Source of the DNA: Stenotrophomonas koreensis
GTDB lineage: Bacteria; Pseudomonadota; Gammaproteobacteria; Xanthomonadales; Xanthomonadaceae
DNA: 64,000 nucleotides
Assembly: GCF_001431525.1 (NCBI RefSeq)
Contig: NZ_LDJH01000027.1
Span: 31,007-95,006 of the forward strand
Reading direction: 5' to 3'
In this document: positions 34,430 to 43,847 of the stretch, piece by piece
Numbering within the stretch: position 1 is the first letter of the stretch
How the letters are laid out: each line of letters starts with the position of its first letter
Program-made: the position numbers and the translations under genes
The notes under the pieces: generated by a model
What the model was told of the DNA's origin: nothing
Database searches by the model: none
What the model saw: only the letters and a program-made list of their open reading frames with translations

Positions 34430-36541
34430 TCAGAAGGTGATCGACCAGCTGTTGATGTAACCGGTGTCACCACCGGCGCGGTCATGCACGCGCAGGCGCC
34501 AGTTGCCATTCTTCGGCTCGTTGGACAGGTTCAGGTTGAAGGTCCCCTGGACATTGTCGGTGCTGGTGCCGGTGTAGTTGTGGATGTTGTACAGCGTGCC
34601 GCTGGGACCGACCACATCCACCTTCAGGTCGCCCTTGTAGGTGTGGCGGATGTCCACCACCACCGGGGTCGAAGCCAGCGCATTGCCCGAGCGGCCGGAC
34701 ACGGCGATGGCACTTTCCACCGTGGTCTTGTCGCGGATGGTCACGTCGGTGCCGTTGGTATAGGTCTGGCTGCTGCCACCGCCGCCACCACCGGTCTGCC
34801 AGCTGGCCCGCAGGCTGACGCCGGAGAAGGCCGAGTAGCCGCGCAGCATCACGTGGTAGGTGCCGGCCACCGGCGAGGCGATGGTGCAGGTCTCGTTGTT
34901 GCCGCTCAGGTACGGACGGCAGTCGTAGCTGGAGGTGGTCGGCTGGCTGCCGGCACGCACGTACAGGTCCGCATCACCGGTGCCGCCGGAGCTGGCGATG
35001 ACCAGGTTGCTGGCACCGGCCGGCACGCTGACCGTCCAGTACGTCGTCGAGCTGGCTGCACCAGACACGCCGGTGACCGGCACGCCGTTCTGCAGGCCGC
35101 CCGGGGTCGGGTCCGGATCCGGGGTCGGAGTGGTGCCACCGGCAGCGGCCTGCACCGCGGCATGGGCATTGATGATGCCCGGGCCGATCGGCTGCGACGG
35201 GGTCGACGGGAACGGGGTGGCGGTGTTCTTGATGATGGTTTCGATCTGTGCGGGGGTCAGCGGCGAGGGGGCGGCCGCCTGCATCAGCGCGACCACGCCA
35301 GCCACATGCGGGGCTGCCATCGAGGTGCCGTTGTAGCTTGCATACGAGGCCGAACCCGGACCCTGGGTGCCCGCGTTGAGGGTGGAGTAGATGCTCGAGC
35401 CGGGCGCGGCGATGTCGATGCCGGCGCCGTAGTTGGAGAAGCTGGACCGGGCACCGGTATTGGTGATCGAACCCACGGCAATGACGTTGGCGCAGTTGGC
35501 CGGGGTGAAACCGGAGACGTTGGCGTTGCTGTTGCCGGCCGCGATGACCACCGTGGTGCCGCGTGACACCGCGCCATTGATGGCGTTCTGCATCGTGGTG
35601 CCACAGCTGCCCGAGCCACCCAGCGACAGGTTGATCACTTCGGCCGGGTTGGCATTGGCCGGCACGCCGGAAACCGTGCCACCCGAGGCCCAGATGACGG
35701 CGTCGGCGATATCGGAGGTGGAACCACCGCAACGGCCCAGCACGCGGGCATGGACCAGCTTGGCTTCCGGTGCGGTACCGGCGCCACCGGTGCTGTTGTT
35801 GGTCAGCGCAGCGGCCGTGCCGGCCACGTGCGTGCCATGCCAGGACGAATTCGACGCCGGGCTGCCGGTACCGCACTGGCCGGCAGTGTTCCAGTCACCC
35901 GGATCGCTGGCATCGGCATCACGGCCGCCGCCATCGTTGGCCGTGGTGGTGTTGGTGATGAAGTCGTAGCCGGCCAGGGTGTTGGCGTTCAGATCCGGGT
36001 GGCTGGTGCTGCCGGTGTCAATCACACTGATCACGGTGCCGGCACCGCGCGACAGATCCCATGCCTGGGTCGCCTTGATGCCGTAGGTACCGACAAAGCC
36101 CCACTGCGAGCTCAGGCTCGGGTCGTTCGGGGTCCAGGCCGGGTGCAGGATCTGGTCGACCTCGACATATTCCACCGCCGGATCGGCAGCGATGGCACGC
36201 ATCAGCTGCTCGGCCTCGGCCCGGTCCAGCGCACGGTTCGCGCGCACCAGGGTCGGCCCCACCGCCAGTTCACGCACCCGGGTCAAGCCAACGGCGCGGC
36301 CATTGCGTACCGGCATGCCCTTGACCGCAGCGGCCAGCGAGCGGCTCAGTACGCTGCTGCGGGCAGCGCTGGTGGTTACCTCGGCGTCGCGGTATTTGAC
36401 GATGAATGCCTGGTGGGTCTCGGCGCTCTGCAGGCCGGACAGATTGACCTGGGCAGCAAAACCGGGGGTAGCCAGCAGCAGAGAAGTCAGAACAGTGGCG
36501 CCGAAGATGGTCAGTGCCCGGCGGTGCGTAACGTGTGTCAT
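34430..36541 (-). CDS. extracellular S8 family serine protease (subtilase) with PPC and P domains
   Basis: 703 aa from the ATG at 36541, with AGGGA upstream. Order of parts: signal peptide (1-30, ends GFAA), inhibitor-I9-type propeptide (about 40-130), subtilisin catalytic domain with Asp175 (SVIDTGS), His235 (HGTHVAGT) and Ser407 (NGTSMAAPHVAG), a Pro/Asp/Thr linker (about 471-480), a pre-peptidase C-terminal domain (about 485-590), a Gly/Ser linker and a proprotein-convertase P domain ending NSWSITF. The chain is likely secreted by type II secretion after self-processing. Close relatives are secreted proteases of Xanthomonas and Stenotrophomonas. Confidence 0.93.
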   Translation of the reverse strand: MTHVTHRRALTIFGATVLTSLLLATPGFAAQVNLSGLQSAETHQAFIVKYRDAEVTTSAARSSVLSRSLAAAVKGMPVRNGRAVGLTRVRELAVGPTLVRANRALDRAEAEQLMRAIAADPAVEYVEVDQILHPAWTPNDPSLSSQWGFVGTYGIKATQAWDLSRGAGTVISVIDTGSTSHPDLNANTLAGYDFITNTTTANDGGGRDADASDPGDWNTAGQCGTGSPASNSSWHGTHVAGTAAALTNNSTGGAGTAPEAKLVHARVLGRCGGSTSDIADAVIWASGGTVSGVPANANPAEVINLSLGGSGSCGTTMQNAINGAVSRGTTVVIAAGNSNANVSGFTPANCANVIAVGSITNTGARSSFSNYGAGIDIAAPGSSIYSTLNAGTQGPGSASYASYNGTSMAAPHVAGVVALMQAAAPSPLTPAQIETIIKNTATPFPSTPSQPIGPGIINAHAAVQAAAGGTTPTPDPDPTPGGLQNGVPVTGVSGAASSTTYWTVSVPAGASNLVIASSGGTGDADLYVRAGSQPTTSSYDCRPYLSGNNETCTIASPVAGTYHVMLRGYSAFSGVSLRASWQTGGGGGGSSQTYTNGTDVTIRDKTTVESAIAVSGRSGNALASTPVVVDIRHTYKGDLKVDVVGPSGTLYNIHNYTGTSTDNVQGTFNLNLSNEPKNGNWRLRVHDRAGGDTGYINSWSITF

Positions 36542-36773
36542 CGCAATTCCCTGTAATTCGCAGAAAGTGCCTGTCGGCACGGAATGACCACCGGGACGCC
36601 GGCGGCAGCGCTGGGCCGCTCCCCTTCTGCTGCCCGGAGGACGACGCTAGCTGCAACCTGAATGAAACACAATAGCAACCAACCGAAAACACTGGACAAA
36701 AGGACCGAAAGGTGATCTACGGCACAGAATCAACCGCATCGCGATCACATTCGCGCTACCAACACCCCTGCAC

Positions 36774-36810
36774 ACAAACAAAAACGCCGCCGGCAGCGAG
36801 CCGGCGGCGT
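36774..36810 (-). terminator. rho-independent terminator of ilvE
   Basis: Minus strand: ACGCCGCCGGC / GCCGGCGGCGT 11-bp stem, 5-nt loop, then TTTTTGTTTGTG. It lies about 28 bp past the ilvE stop. Confidence 0.88.
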
Positions 36811-36838
36811 TGTGTTCACGGGTAATGGGCGCCGGCTT

Positions 36839-37936
36839 TCAGCCCAGACGCACCAGCCAGCCATGACGGTCCGGCAGGCGGCCGTACTGGATGTCGGTCA
36901 GTTCCTTGCGCAACGACATGGTCACCTCACCGGCCGGCGCGTTGATATCGCCAACCGAGAAGCCCTCGCCCTTGAGCTGGCCGATCGGGGTCACCACCGC
37001 CGCGGTGCCGCAGGCGAACACTTCGGTGATCTGGCCCGAGGACACCCCATCCTTCCATTCATCGATGGAGACCTGGCGCTCTTCCACGTTCATGCCGCGG
37101 TCGCGCGCCAGCTGCAGGATCGATTCACGGGTGATGCCTTCCAGAATCGAGCCCGACAGCGCCGGGGTGACCAGGGTATTGGTCTTGCCGTAGACCAGGA
37201 ACACGTTCATGCCACCGAGTTCTTCCAGGTAACGGCCTTCCACCGGGTCCAGGAACAGCACCTGCGAGCAGCCCTGCTCCTGGGCCTTCTGCTGCGGCAA
37301 CAGCGAAGCGGCATAGTTGCCACCACACTTGGCCGCGCCGGTGCCGCCCTTGGCCGCACGCGCGTAATCGGTGGACAGCCAGATCGCCACCGGGGCCACA
37401 CCCTTGGCGAAGTACGGGCCGGCCGGGCTGGCAATCACGTAGTAGCTGGCCTTCTGTGCACCACGCACACCGAGGAAGGGCTCATCACCAATCATGAAGG
37501 GACGGAAATACAGGCTGGCCTCATCCTGGTCCGGCACCCAAGCCGCATCGACGGCAATCATCTGCCTGAGCGACTCGACGAACAGATCCACCGGCAGCTG
37601 CGGCAGCACCAGACGCGCGGCCGAACGCTGCAGTCGTGCGCCGTTGGCCTCGGGGCGGAAGGTCCAGACCGAGCCATCGGCGTGCCGGTAGGCCTTGATG
37701 CCCTCGAAGATTTCCTGGCCGTAGTGCAGCACCGCGGCGGCCGGATCCAGGCTGATCGGCCCGTACGGCATGACCTGCGCGTCATGCCAGCCGGTGTCCT
37801 TGTCCCAGCGGATGGCGACCATGTGGTCGGTGAAGTGGACGCCGAAGCCCGGCTTTTCCAGGATCGCCGCACGCTGCTGGGCAGTACGCGGCGAGGGATT
37901 GACGGTGACGGCAAAGCTCAACGAAGACTCAGACAC
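36839..37936 (-). CDS. ilvE: branched-chain amino acid aminotransferase
   Basis: PLP enzyme for the last step of Val, Leu and Ile synthesis. 365 aa, beginning at a GTG (37936) preceded by AGGAAACC. It is the long class-II form: GYGQEIFEGIKAYR-type segment (HYGQEIFEGIKAYRHADG), the PLP-lysine region GTGAAKCGGNYAAS and the phosphate-binding TGTAAVV-type loop (ACGTAAVVTPIG). It is monocistronic, with its own terminator. Confidence 0.95.
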   Translation of the reverse strand: MSESSLSFAVTVNPSPRTAQQRAAILEKPGFGVHFTDHMVAIRWDKDTGWHDAQVMPYGPISLDPAAAVLHYGQEIFEGIKAYRHADGSVWTFRPEANGARLQRSAARLVLPQLPVDLFVESLRQMIAVDAAWVPDQDEASLYFRPFMIGDEPFLGVRGAQKASYYVIASPAGPYFAKGVAPVAIWLSTDYARAAKGGTGAAKCGGNYAASLLPQQKAQEQGCSQVLFLDPVEGRYLEELGGMNVFLVYGKTNTLVTPALSGSILEGITRESILQLARDRGMNVEERQVSIDEWKDGVSSGQITEVFACGTAAVVTPIGQLKGEGFSVGDINAPAGEVTMSLRKELTDIQYGRLPDRHGWLVRLG

Positions 37937-38022
37937 GATGGTTTCCTGTCAGTAGCGGTGGGACTTGGCGTTGCCGACAGCCGGTAACGCAACAGATCGC
38001 CCATCAATTACACCACGCCGGC

Positions 38023-38574
38023 TCAGAGCATGCCCGTTTCCAGGCGCGCCTCGTCACTCATCATGTGCCGGCCCCAGGGCGGATCGAAGACCAGTTCGAC
38101 ATCGGCCTCGCTCACCGTCGGGATCATTTCGACCTTGGAGCGCACGTCATCGACCAGCACCTCGCCCATGCCACAGCCGGGGGCGGTCAGGGTCATCTTG
38201 ACCTCGACCTTGCGCCGGCCATCATCGCCATGCTCGATCTGGGCACTGTAGACCAGCCCCAGTTCGACGATGTTGACCGGGATTTCCGGGTCAAAACAGG
38301 TCCGCAGCTGTTGCCAGACCAAGCGCTCCACATCCTCGTCACTGGCATCGTCGGGCAGCTCCAGCGGCGCCGGCGCCTCCTTGCCAATGGCATCGCCATC
38401 CTTGCCGGCGATGCGGAACAGGTTGCCTTCGACAAACACGGTGTAACTGCCACCCAGGGCCTGGGTGATATAGCCGTAACTACCCGCCGGCAGGGTGACG
38501 GTATCACCCTGCGGGACCATCACCGCCTGGCAATCACGTTCGAAATGGATCGGTTCGCTGCTACGGGAATACAT
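38023..38574 (-). CDS. sufT: SufT-like Fe-S cluster assembly protein (DUF59/MIP18)
   Basis: 183 aa from the ATG at 38574. C-terminal DUF59 domain: TCFDPEIPVNIVELGLVYS, then MTLTAPGCGMGEVLVDDV with the conserved Cys, and ELVFDPPWG. The N-terminal 80 residues are the extra SufT-specific part. Members act in Fe-S cluster maturation in other bacteria. No suf operon is in this window. Confidence 0.88.
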   Translation of the reverse strand: MYSRSSEPIHFERDCQAVMVPQGDTVTLPAGSYGYITQALGGSYTVFVEGNLFRIAGKDGDAIGKEAPAPLELPDDASDEDVERLVWQQLRTCFDPEIPVNIVELGLVYSAQIEHGDDGRRKVEVKMTLTAPGCGMGEVLVDDVRSKVEMIPTVSEADVELVFDPPWGRHMMSDEARLETGML

Positions 38575-38672
38575 GGGCTGAATGCAGACTACGCAGGAAC
38601 AGTCCTGCAACGGTCCTATTTTATCCGACTCGCCCACGCTGCGCTGAAGGCCAGTTATGCTGTGGTTCTTTC

Positions 38673-39107
38673 ATGGATCGTGGCATGCCCGCACAGCGCT
38701 CTCCCCGTACCCGACACTGGCTGTGGCCGGCAATGCTGTTGCTCGGCGGCAGCGTGATGACGCTGGCATGGGTCGTACTGGCACTGGGCAATGACCGCCA
38801 GGCGAGCTGGATGGCCGTCCTCACCGCCATCCAGCTGAGCTGGATGCTGCAGCTGGGTACGCTGCCGCGCGGGCGCCTGCGCATCATCGTTACCCTGGCC
38901 AGCGTGGTGGCGGCCTGCCTGCTGGCCAACTGGGGCATCATCGCCGGCCGTATCGGCATGATGATGGGGCTGGACCTGTTCGCCTCGGCATCGCGGCTTG
39001 GCCTGCACCTGGCCTGGACCTATGCCCGCCTGTTCAACGACATCGGCGATGTCTGCTGGATCCTCGCCGCCCTGGTCACCGGCTGGTGGCTGGCACGCCC
39101 ACGCTGA
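38673..39107 (+). CDS. hypothetical membrane protein
   Basis: 144 aa, not recognised. Four hydrophobic segments are visible at about 18-40, 46-62, 69-90 and 125-140, with Arg-rich ends that predict a cytoplasmic N-terminus. An alternative start is Met5 (38685); neither has a strong ribosome binding site. It is divergent from sufT and followed by a terminator. Confidence 0.7.
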   Translation: MDRGMPAQRSPRTRHWLWPAMLLLGGSVMTLAWVVLALGNDRQASWMAVLTAIQLSWMLQLGTLPRGRLRIIVTLASVVAACLLANWGIIAGRIGMMMGLDLFASASRLGLHLAWTYARLFNDIGDVCWILAALVTGWWLARPR

Positions 39108-39120
39108 GGCCGGGGCCGCC

Positions 39121-39157
39121 AGACAAAGACGCCGGCCCAGGGCCGGCGTCCTTGTCT
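39121..39157. terminator. bidirectional terminator between convergent genes
   Basis: GACGCCGGCC-CAG-GGCCGGCGTC (39128-39150) with flanking AGACAA / TTGTCT that extends the stem. It lies between the membrane-protein stop (39107) and the DUF1631 stop (39171). Confidence 0.75.
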
Positions 39158-39170
39158 GCGCCCGAACCAC

Positions 39171-41510
39171 TCAATGCACGGTCGGGGCCTGCACCGGCGG
39201 CTTGACCACCGGATCGCCTGCGGCTGCGGCCACGCCTGGATCCAGCCGGTCGATCACCCCCTGCATGGCACTGTCAAACGCGCCGTCGCTGGCATGGGCG
39301 CGCAACCGGCCCAGTTGCACCATCACCGCCAGCTCCTCGGGCGAAGCCACACAGAAACGTACACCGCGGCGGTTCACGAACAGCAGCCGGCCGGAGATCG
39401 GACTGACCCACGACAACTTTCCGGCCTGCACCTTGCCGTCCTTGTCGATGAAATCCAGCCAGGTGCCAACGGCCATCTGGCGGAAACGGTCGGCATCGGC
39501 ATGGTTGAAATTCTCGCTGGCCGCCGCTTGCTGCAGGTCTTCGGCCGGCGCATCAGCAGCAGGCACGCTGGGCAGGACGACCTGCGGCAGCTCGGGTAGT
39601 TCACGCTCATCTTGCGGACGGCGTTCGGCTACCGCCTGCAGGGTGTCATGCAGGGCATCGATGGCGGCGCTGGCCGCATCATCGTGCAGGCCGATGCTGG
39701 CAAAGACCCTGCGCAGGCCTGGCTGCTGCGCCTGCAGCCAGGGCTTGCCGACAATATTGCGGCGTGCCTCGGCCAGCTCCTCAATCAAGGCATCGCCCAG
39801 CTGCAGCGCCTCGCTGGCCGCCTGCTGCGCTTCCTCTCCCTCGCGCAGCAGGCACAGGGCCAGGTGGTGCTGCCAGGGCGAGGACAGGAAATCGGCAATG
39901 GCCTTGGGCAGCTGCGGGTCATTGTCCAGGTGTCGGGCCACTTCGGCCGCCGCACGCCGCCGCGCCTGCTCCAGTCGCTCCTGGCCACGCTGGGTCTCGG
40001 CCGCGCGGCGTTCGGCAATCTCGACCTTGCGCCGGTGCTGGGCAAGGAAATCACGGAATTCCTCTTCCAGGGTCAGGAAGATCGCCAGGTTCTCGTTGAA
40101 CTCGGCCACCAGCCGCTCGGTGATTTCCTCGACCTTGGCCATCAACACGCGCTCGGCCGGGGTCTGCCCGGTATTGCCCTCGCAGGCTTCGGCCAGCGAA
40201 TTGAGCAGACGACGCGCCGGATGGGTCTTCTGCACGAACATCCGGCGGTCCAGCAGGGCCACCTTGACGAACGGCACGATCAGACGGCCGATCAGCTCAC
40301 GCGAGCGTCCGGCCAGGTCACGCTCGTCGAGCATCACATCAAACAGCATCCCGACCAGGTCAATCGCATCCTCGTCAGCCGCTTCCAGGCGTGCGCTACC
40401 AGGCGCCATGCCCAGCTGGCCAGCCGAATGCAGCACCTCGCTCTTGAGCCGTTGCGCCAGCGATTCGCCATGCTCGCCAATGGCCGCACTGAGGGTTGCA
40501 CTGGGCGTGCTCTGCAGCAGCGAAAGCACATTCATCATTTCCCGCGGATTCAATGCCCGCCCACCCTGGGCGGCAGCCTCCGGCTCCGGGCCACGCCGTT
40601 GCGCCAGCAGCTCATTCAATGCCTCCAACAGCGCCCCCGGGCCGGACAACGCCTCGTCCGCCGCGTGGCCTGCGCGGCCGGCACCGGTCGCCGCCTCCAT
40701 GCGCCCGGTACTCTGCGCCCAGCGATCCAGGAAACGCTGCGCCCAGGCCGGTGCGTACTGGCCATCGGCATCGTAGGCCTGCGCCTGCTCGGCCTGCTGC
40801 ATCATTGCCGCGGCCGGCGCCGGGGGCGGCGCAGCGGCGGCACGCCGCAACGGCGCGACCTGGGGCAGCACACCGGCGTTGGCCAGGCTGGCATCCAGGG
40901 ATTCATACAATTTGGTGATGGCCGGGGTCAGCTCGCGCTCGCACAGCTTGATCACCACCAGGCGTGCCTCGGCCGTCAGCTCGACACCCGCAAACGCCTG
41001 GTGGATCGCCACCCCGACGTGCTCCGGACCAACCGGATTGGTATCGGCATCCAGCAGCAGGCCACCGGCGATCCAGCCGACGCGGCGGTCGATCCGCGCC
41101 AGCTGCTGCTTGCAGTCGCGCAGCAGCACGATGGCAAAGTTGCGCACGGCCAGGCGCGATTCGAGTACATGCTCGGGCACCAGGCTCAGCCCCCCTTCGG
41201 CGGCATCACCGGCCAGTACCCGCTCGGCCGACAACGGCGTCCCGGCCTCCAGGGCCTGCCAGGCCAGACGCAGGTGGGCAGTGAAGGCGGCAATGATGTC
41301 GTTGCGGCGCAGACGCAGCTCGCGCATCGCATCAAGAAACTGTGGCTGGGCGCTGCCGGCCCGCTCGGCACGGTCAAACAACGCGTCATCAAACCGGGTC
41401 AAGGCGACAGCGAAGGCCTGCTCCAAACCCGGCAAGACCTGTTCGCTGGCCATCGCAAGCAGGCGGCCATCGCGCTGCAGACGTTGAGAGGGGTTTTGCT
41501 CGAGGTTCAT
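39171..41510 (-). CDS. DUF1631 family protein
   Basis: 779 aa from the ATG at 41510 (MNLEQNPSQRLQRDG), with GGAACC upstream; ATGs further upstream are in frame but less likely. Mostly helical with an Ala/Pro-rich linker near residue 230 and long charged helices in the middle (RRKVEIAERRAAETQRGQER). The C-terminal part, MAVGTWLDFIDKDGKVQAGK then LSWVSPISGRLLFVNRRGVR, looks like a small PilZ-type beta domain. The family is widespread in proteobacteria and its function is unknown. Confidence 0.85.
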   Translation of the reverse strand: MNLEQNPSQRLQRDGRLLAMASEQVLPGLEQAFAVALTRFDDALFDRAERAGSAQPQFLDAMRELRLRRNDIIAAFTAHLRLAWQALEAGTPLSAERVLAGDAAEGGLSLVPEHVLESRLAVRNFAIVLLRDCKQQLARIDRRVGWIAGGLLLDADTNPVGPEHVGVAIHQAFAGVELTAEARLVVIKLCERELTPAITKLYESLDASLANAGVLPQVAPLRRAAAAPPPAPAAAMMQQAEQAQAYDADGQYAPAWAQRFLDRWAQSTGRMEAATGAGRAGHAADEALSGPGALLEALNELLAQRRGPEPEAAAQGGRALNPREMMNVLSLLQSTPSATLSAAIGEHGESLAQRLKSEVLHSAGQLGMAPGSARLEAADEDAIDLVGMLFDVMLDERDLAGRSRELIGRLIVPFVKVALLDRRMFVQKTHPARRLLNSLAEACEGNTGQTPAERVLMAKVEEITERLVAEFNENLAIFLTLEEEFRDFLAQHRRKVEIAERRAAETQRGQERLEQARRRAAAEVARHLDNDPQLPKAIADFLSSPWQHHLALCLLREGEEAQQAASEALQLGDALIEELAEARRNIVGKPWLQAQQPGLRRVFASIGLHDDAASAAIDALHDTLQAVAERRPQDERELPELPQVVLPSVPAADAPAEDLQQAAASENFNHADADRFRQMAVGTWLDFIDKDGKVQAGKLSWVSPISGRLLFVNRRGVRFCVASPEELAVMVQLGRLRAHASDGAFDSAMQGVIDRLDPGVAAAAGDPVVKPPVQAPTVH

Positions 41511-41760
41511 ACGCGCAGGTTCCATGCCCAGCCGGCATTTTACAGAGGCAACTACAAGACCGGTGTCGGTCCGCATTTTTCCCAGCACATCGTAAGAGTT
41601 GCCTGCTGGATACTCCGTGACTCAACTCTCAGTTTTACGCCGCAGCTGACGCTGCGCGTCACACATGGGACAGCTTGGTCACCCCGCGACAGTGGATCCA
41701 GACCACTGGCACTGCCGGCGCGTTCATGGTGCCAGCCATCTTGAGCGACAACCGCCAGCC

Positions 41761-41766
41761 TATACT
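41761..41766 (+). promoter_or_regulatory. possible -10 box for the nitroreductase cluster
   Basis: TATACT, 30 bp before the nitroreductase start in the 286-bp divergent gap (41511-41796). The only -35-like sequence (TTGAGC at 41741) is too close at 14 bp. Nothing else in this gap looks coding. Confidence 0.3.
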
Positions 41767-41796
41767 GCCTGCCTGTCCGCAAGCCCCACTTTGTGC

Positions 41797-42378
41797 ATGT
41801 CCGCTGATTCACCGCTGGCCGCCCTGCTCGGCCGCCACTCAACCCCGTCGCGCCAGCTGGGCCTGCCTGCTCCGGATGCGGGCCAGTTGCAGGCCATGCT
41901 CACGGCCGCGGTCCGCGTGCCCGACCACGGCAAGCTGGTGCCCTTCCGGCTGCTGCGGATCGAAGGCGATGCCCGTCTGGCGCTGGGTGCCCTCCTGGCC
42001 GCACGCAGCGCGCAGCGCAACCCCGGCAACCAGGCGCTGATCGACAAGGACCGCGAGCGCTTCAGCCATGCGCCGTTGATCATCACCGTGATTGCCTGCC
42101 CGCAGGCGCACGCCAAGGTGCCGCAGTGGGAGCAGTTGCTGACCGCCGGCTGCGTGTGCATGAACCTGCTGCATGCCGCTCATGCCCTGGGCTTTGGCGC
42201 GCAATGGCTGACCGCCTGGATGGCCGAGGACCGCGCCGTGGCCCGCCACCTGGGGCTGGGCGAGGAAGAGCGCATCGTCGGCTTCATCCATATCGGCAGC
42301 GCGAAAATCGATACCCCCGATCGCGAACGCCCCGACCCGGCGGACCTGCTGACCGACTGGACCGCACCGGCACCATGA
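41797..42378 (+). CDS. nitroreductase family protein (YdjA-like)
   Basis: FMN-dependent oxidoreductase. 193 aa from the ATG at 41797. Motifs: RHSTPSRQLGLPAPD FMN-binding start, AAVRVPDHGKLVPFRLL, and the C-terminal GFGAQWLTAWMAEDRAVARH with FIHIGSAKIDTPDRERP, as in YdjA-type enzymes. The substrate is unknown. It overlaps the exonuclease gene by 4 bp at the head of a plus-strand cluster. Confidence 0.9.
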   Translation: MSADSPLAALLGRHSTPSRQLGLPAPDAGQLQAMLTAAVRVPDHGKLVPFRLLRIEGDARLALGALLAARSAQRNPGNQALIDKDRERFSHAPLIITVIACPQAHAKVPQWEQLLTAGCVCMNLLHAAHALGFGAQWLTAWMAEDRAVARHLGLGEEERIVGFIHIGSAKIDTPDRERPDPADLLTDWTAPAP

Positions 42379-43286
42379 AATCCCCGCTGTACCTGGTCGA
42401 TGCCAGCATCTATGTGTTCCGCGCCTGGCATTCGCTGCCACCGGAGATGACCGACACCGGCGGCTGGCCGGTGCACGCGGTGCATGGCTTTGCCCGCTTC
42501 CTGCTGGAACTGCTCGAGCGCGAACGCCCGCAGCACATCGCCATCGCCTTCGACGAGGCGCTGGATGGCTGCTTCCGCCACCGCCTGTACCCGGCCTACA
42601 AGGCCAACCGCGAACCGGCACCGGAGGAGCTGCGCCGCCAGTTCGCCCACTGCAAGGCGCTGTGCGCCGCACTCGGCCTGCCGGTGCTGGCCCACCCGGA
42701 GTACGAGGCTGATGACCTGATCGGCAGCGCGCTGCACATTGGCCGCGCCGCCGGCCTGCGCGGGCTGGTGATCTCCGCCGACAAGGACCTGTCGCAGCTG
42801 CTGGTCGATGCCGACGAGCAGTGGGACATGCCGCGCCAGCAGCGCTGGGGCGTGGACCAGGTCAAGGCCCGCTACGGCGTGCATGCCCACCAGATTGCCG
42901 ATTACCTGGCGCTGTGCGGCGACGCGGTGGACAACATTCCCGGCATTCCCGGCATCGGCGCCAAGTCGGCGGCGGTGCTGCTGGCCCATTTCGGCAGCCT
43001 GGACGCACTGCTGGCGCGCATCGATGAAGTGCCCTTTCTGCGCCTGCGTGGCGCCGCAGCCATCGCCGCCCGCCTGCGCGAACAACGCGCCCAGGCCCTG
43101 CTGTTCCGCCAGCTGACCACGGTGGCCTGCGATGCCCTGGCGCCACCATTGGCCGGGCTGCAGCGCAGCCAGCCCGATGGCCAGATGCTCGACGGCCTGG
43201 CGCGGGTACTGCGCATGGGCCCGATGACCCGGCGCCGGCTGTTTGCCGCCGCCGGCCTGCCTGCACCTGACTCCACTCCTGCCTGA
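42375..43286 (+). CDS. 5'-3' exonuclease (PolA N-domain/FEN-like)
   Basis: 303 aa. Metal-dependent nuclease of the FEN superfamily: LVDASIYVFRAWHSLP, IAFDEALDGCFRHRLYPAYK, EYEADDLIGS and ISADKDLSQLL supply the acidic residues; GDAVDNIPGIPGIGAKSAAV is the DNA-binding helix-hairpin-helix. It lacks a polymerase domain and resembles stand-alone enzymes such as Xni/YgdG, with more of the metal-binding acids present. The ATG overlaps the upstream stop. Confidence 0.92.
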   Translation: MKSPLYLVDASIYVFRAWHSLPPEMTDTGGWPVHAVHGFARFLLELLERERPQHIAIAFDEALDGCFRHRLYPAYKANREPAPEELRRQFAHCKALCAALGLPVLAHPEYEADDLIGSALHIGRAAGLRGLVISADKDLSQLLVDADEQWDMPRQQRWGVDQVKARYGVHAHQIADYLALCGDAVDNIPGIPGIGAKSAAVLLAHFGSLDALLARIDEVPFLRLRGAAAIAARLREQRAQALLFRQLTTVACDALAPPLAGLQRSQPDGQMLDGLARVLRMGPMTRRRLFAAAGLPAPDSTPA

Positions 43287-43295
43287 GGATTGCCC

Positions 43296-43847
43296 ATGGC
43301 ACACAACACCGCGCCGCCCCGCACGGTCTACGAAGGCAAGTACCAGCGCATGGTGGTACGCGGCAGCTGGGAATACTCCGAGCGCACCCATGCCGGTGGC
43401 CTGGCCGCGATCATCATCGCCGTCACCCCGGCCGACGAGGTGCTGTTTGTCGAACAGTTCCGCGTGCCGCTGCAGGCCAAGTGCATCGAGATGCCGGCCG
43501 GCCTGGTCGGCGACATCGATGCCGGCGAATCGATCGAGGCCTCGGCGATCCGCGAACTGGAGGAAGAAACCGGCTGGACCGCCGAGCAGGCCGAGGTACT
43601 GATGATCGGGCCGACCTCGGCCGGGGCCAGCAACGAGAAGATCGCCTTCGTCCGCGCCACCGGCCTGCGCAAGGTCGGCGAAGGCGGCGGCGACGAGAGC
43701 GAGGACATCATTGTCCACCACGTGCCCCGGACCCGCGCCGCGGCCTGGCTGGTGGAGAAGATGGGCCAGGGCTACCAGCTCGATGCCAAGCTCTGGGCCG
43801 GGCTGTGGATGATCGAGCACGAACTGGACGGTACCCCGCGTGGCTGA
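43296..43847 (+). CDS. Nudix hydrolase, ADP-ribose pyrophosphatase-like
   Basis: 183 aa from the ATG at 43296, after GAGGATTGCCC (a TTG two codons upstream is less likely). The Nudix box GDIDAGESIEASAIRELEEE then TGW fits the consensus exactly. The LFVEQFRVPLQAKCIEMPAG segment is typical of ADP-sugar diphosphatases. The stop overlaps the next gene's GTG start. Confidence 0.92.
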   Translation: MAHNTAPPRTVYEGKYQRMVVRGSWEYSERTHAGGLAAIIIAVTPADEVLFVEQFRVPLQAKCIEMPAGLVGDIDAGESIEASAIRELEEETGWTAEQAEVLMIGPTSAGASNEKIAFVRATGLRKVGEGGGDESEDIIVHHVPRTRAAAWLVEKMGQGYQLDAKLWAGLWMIEHELDGTPRG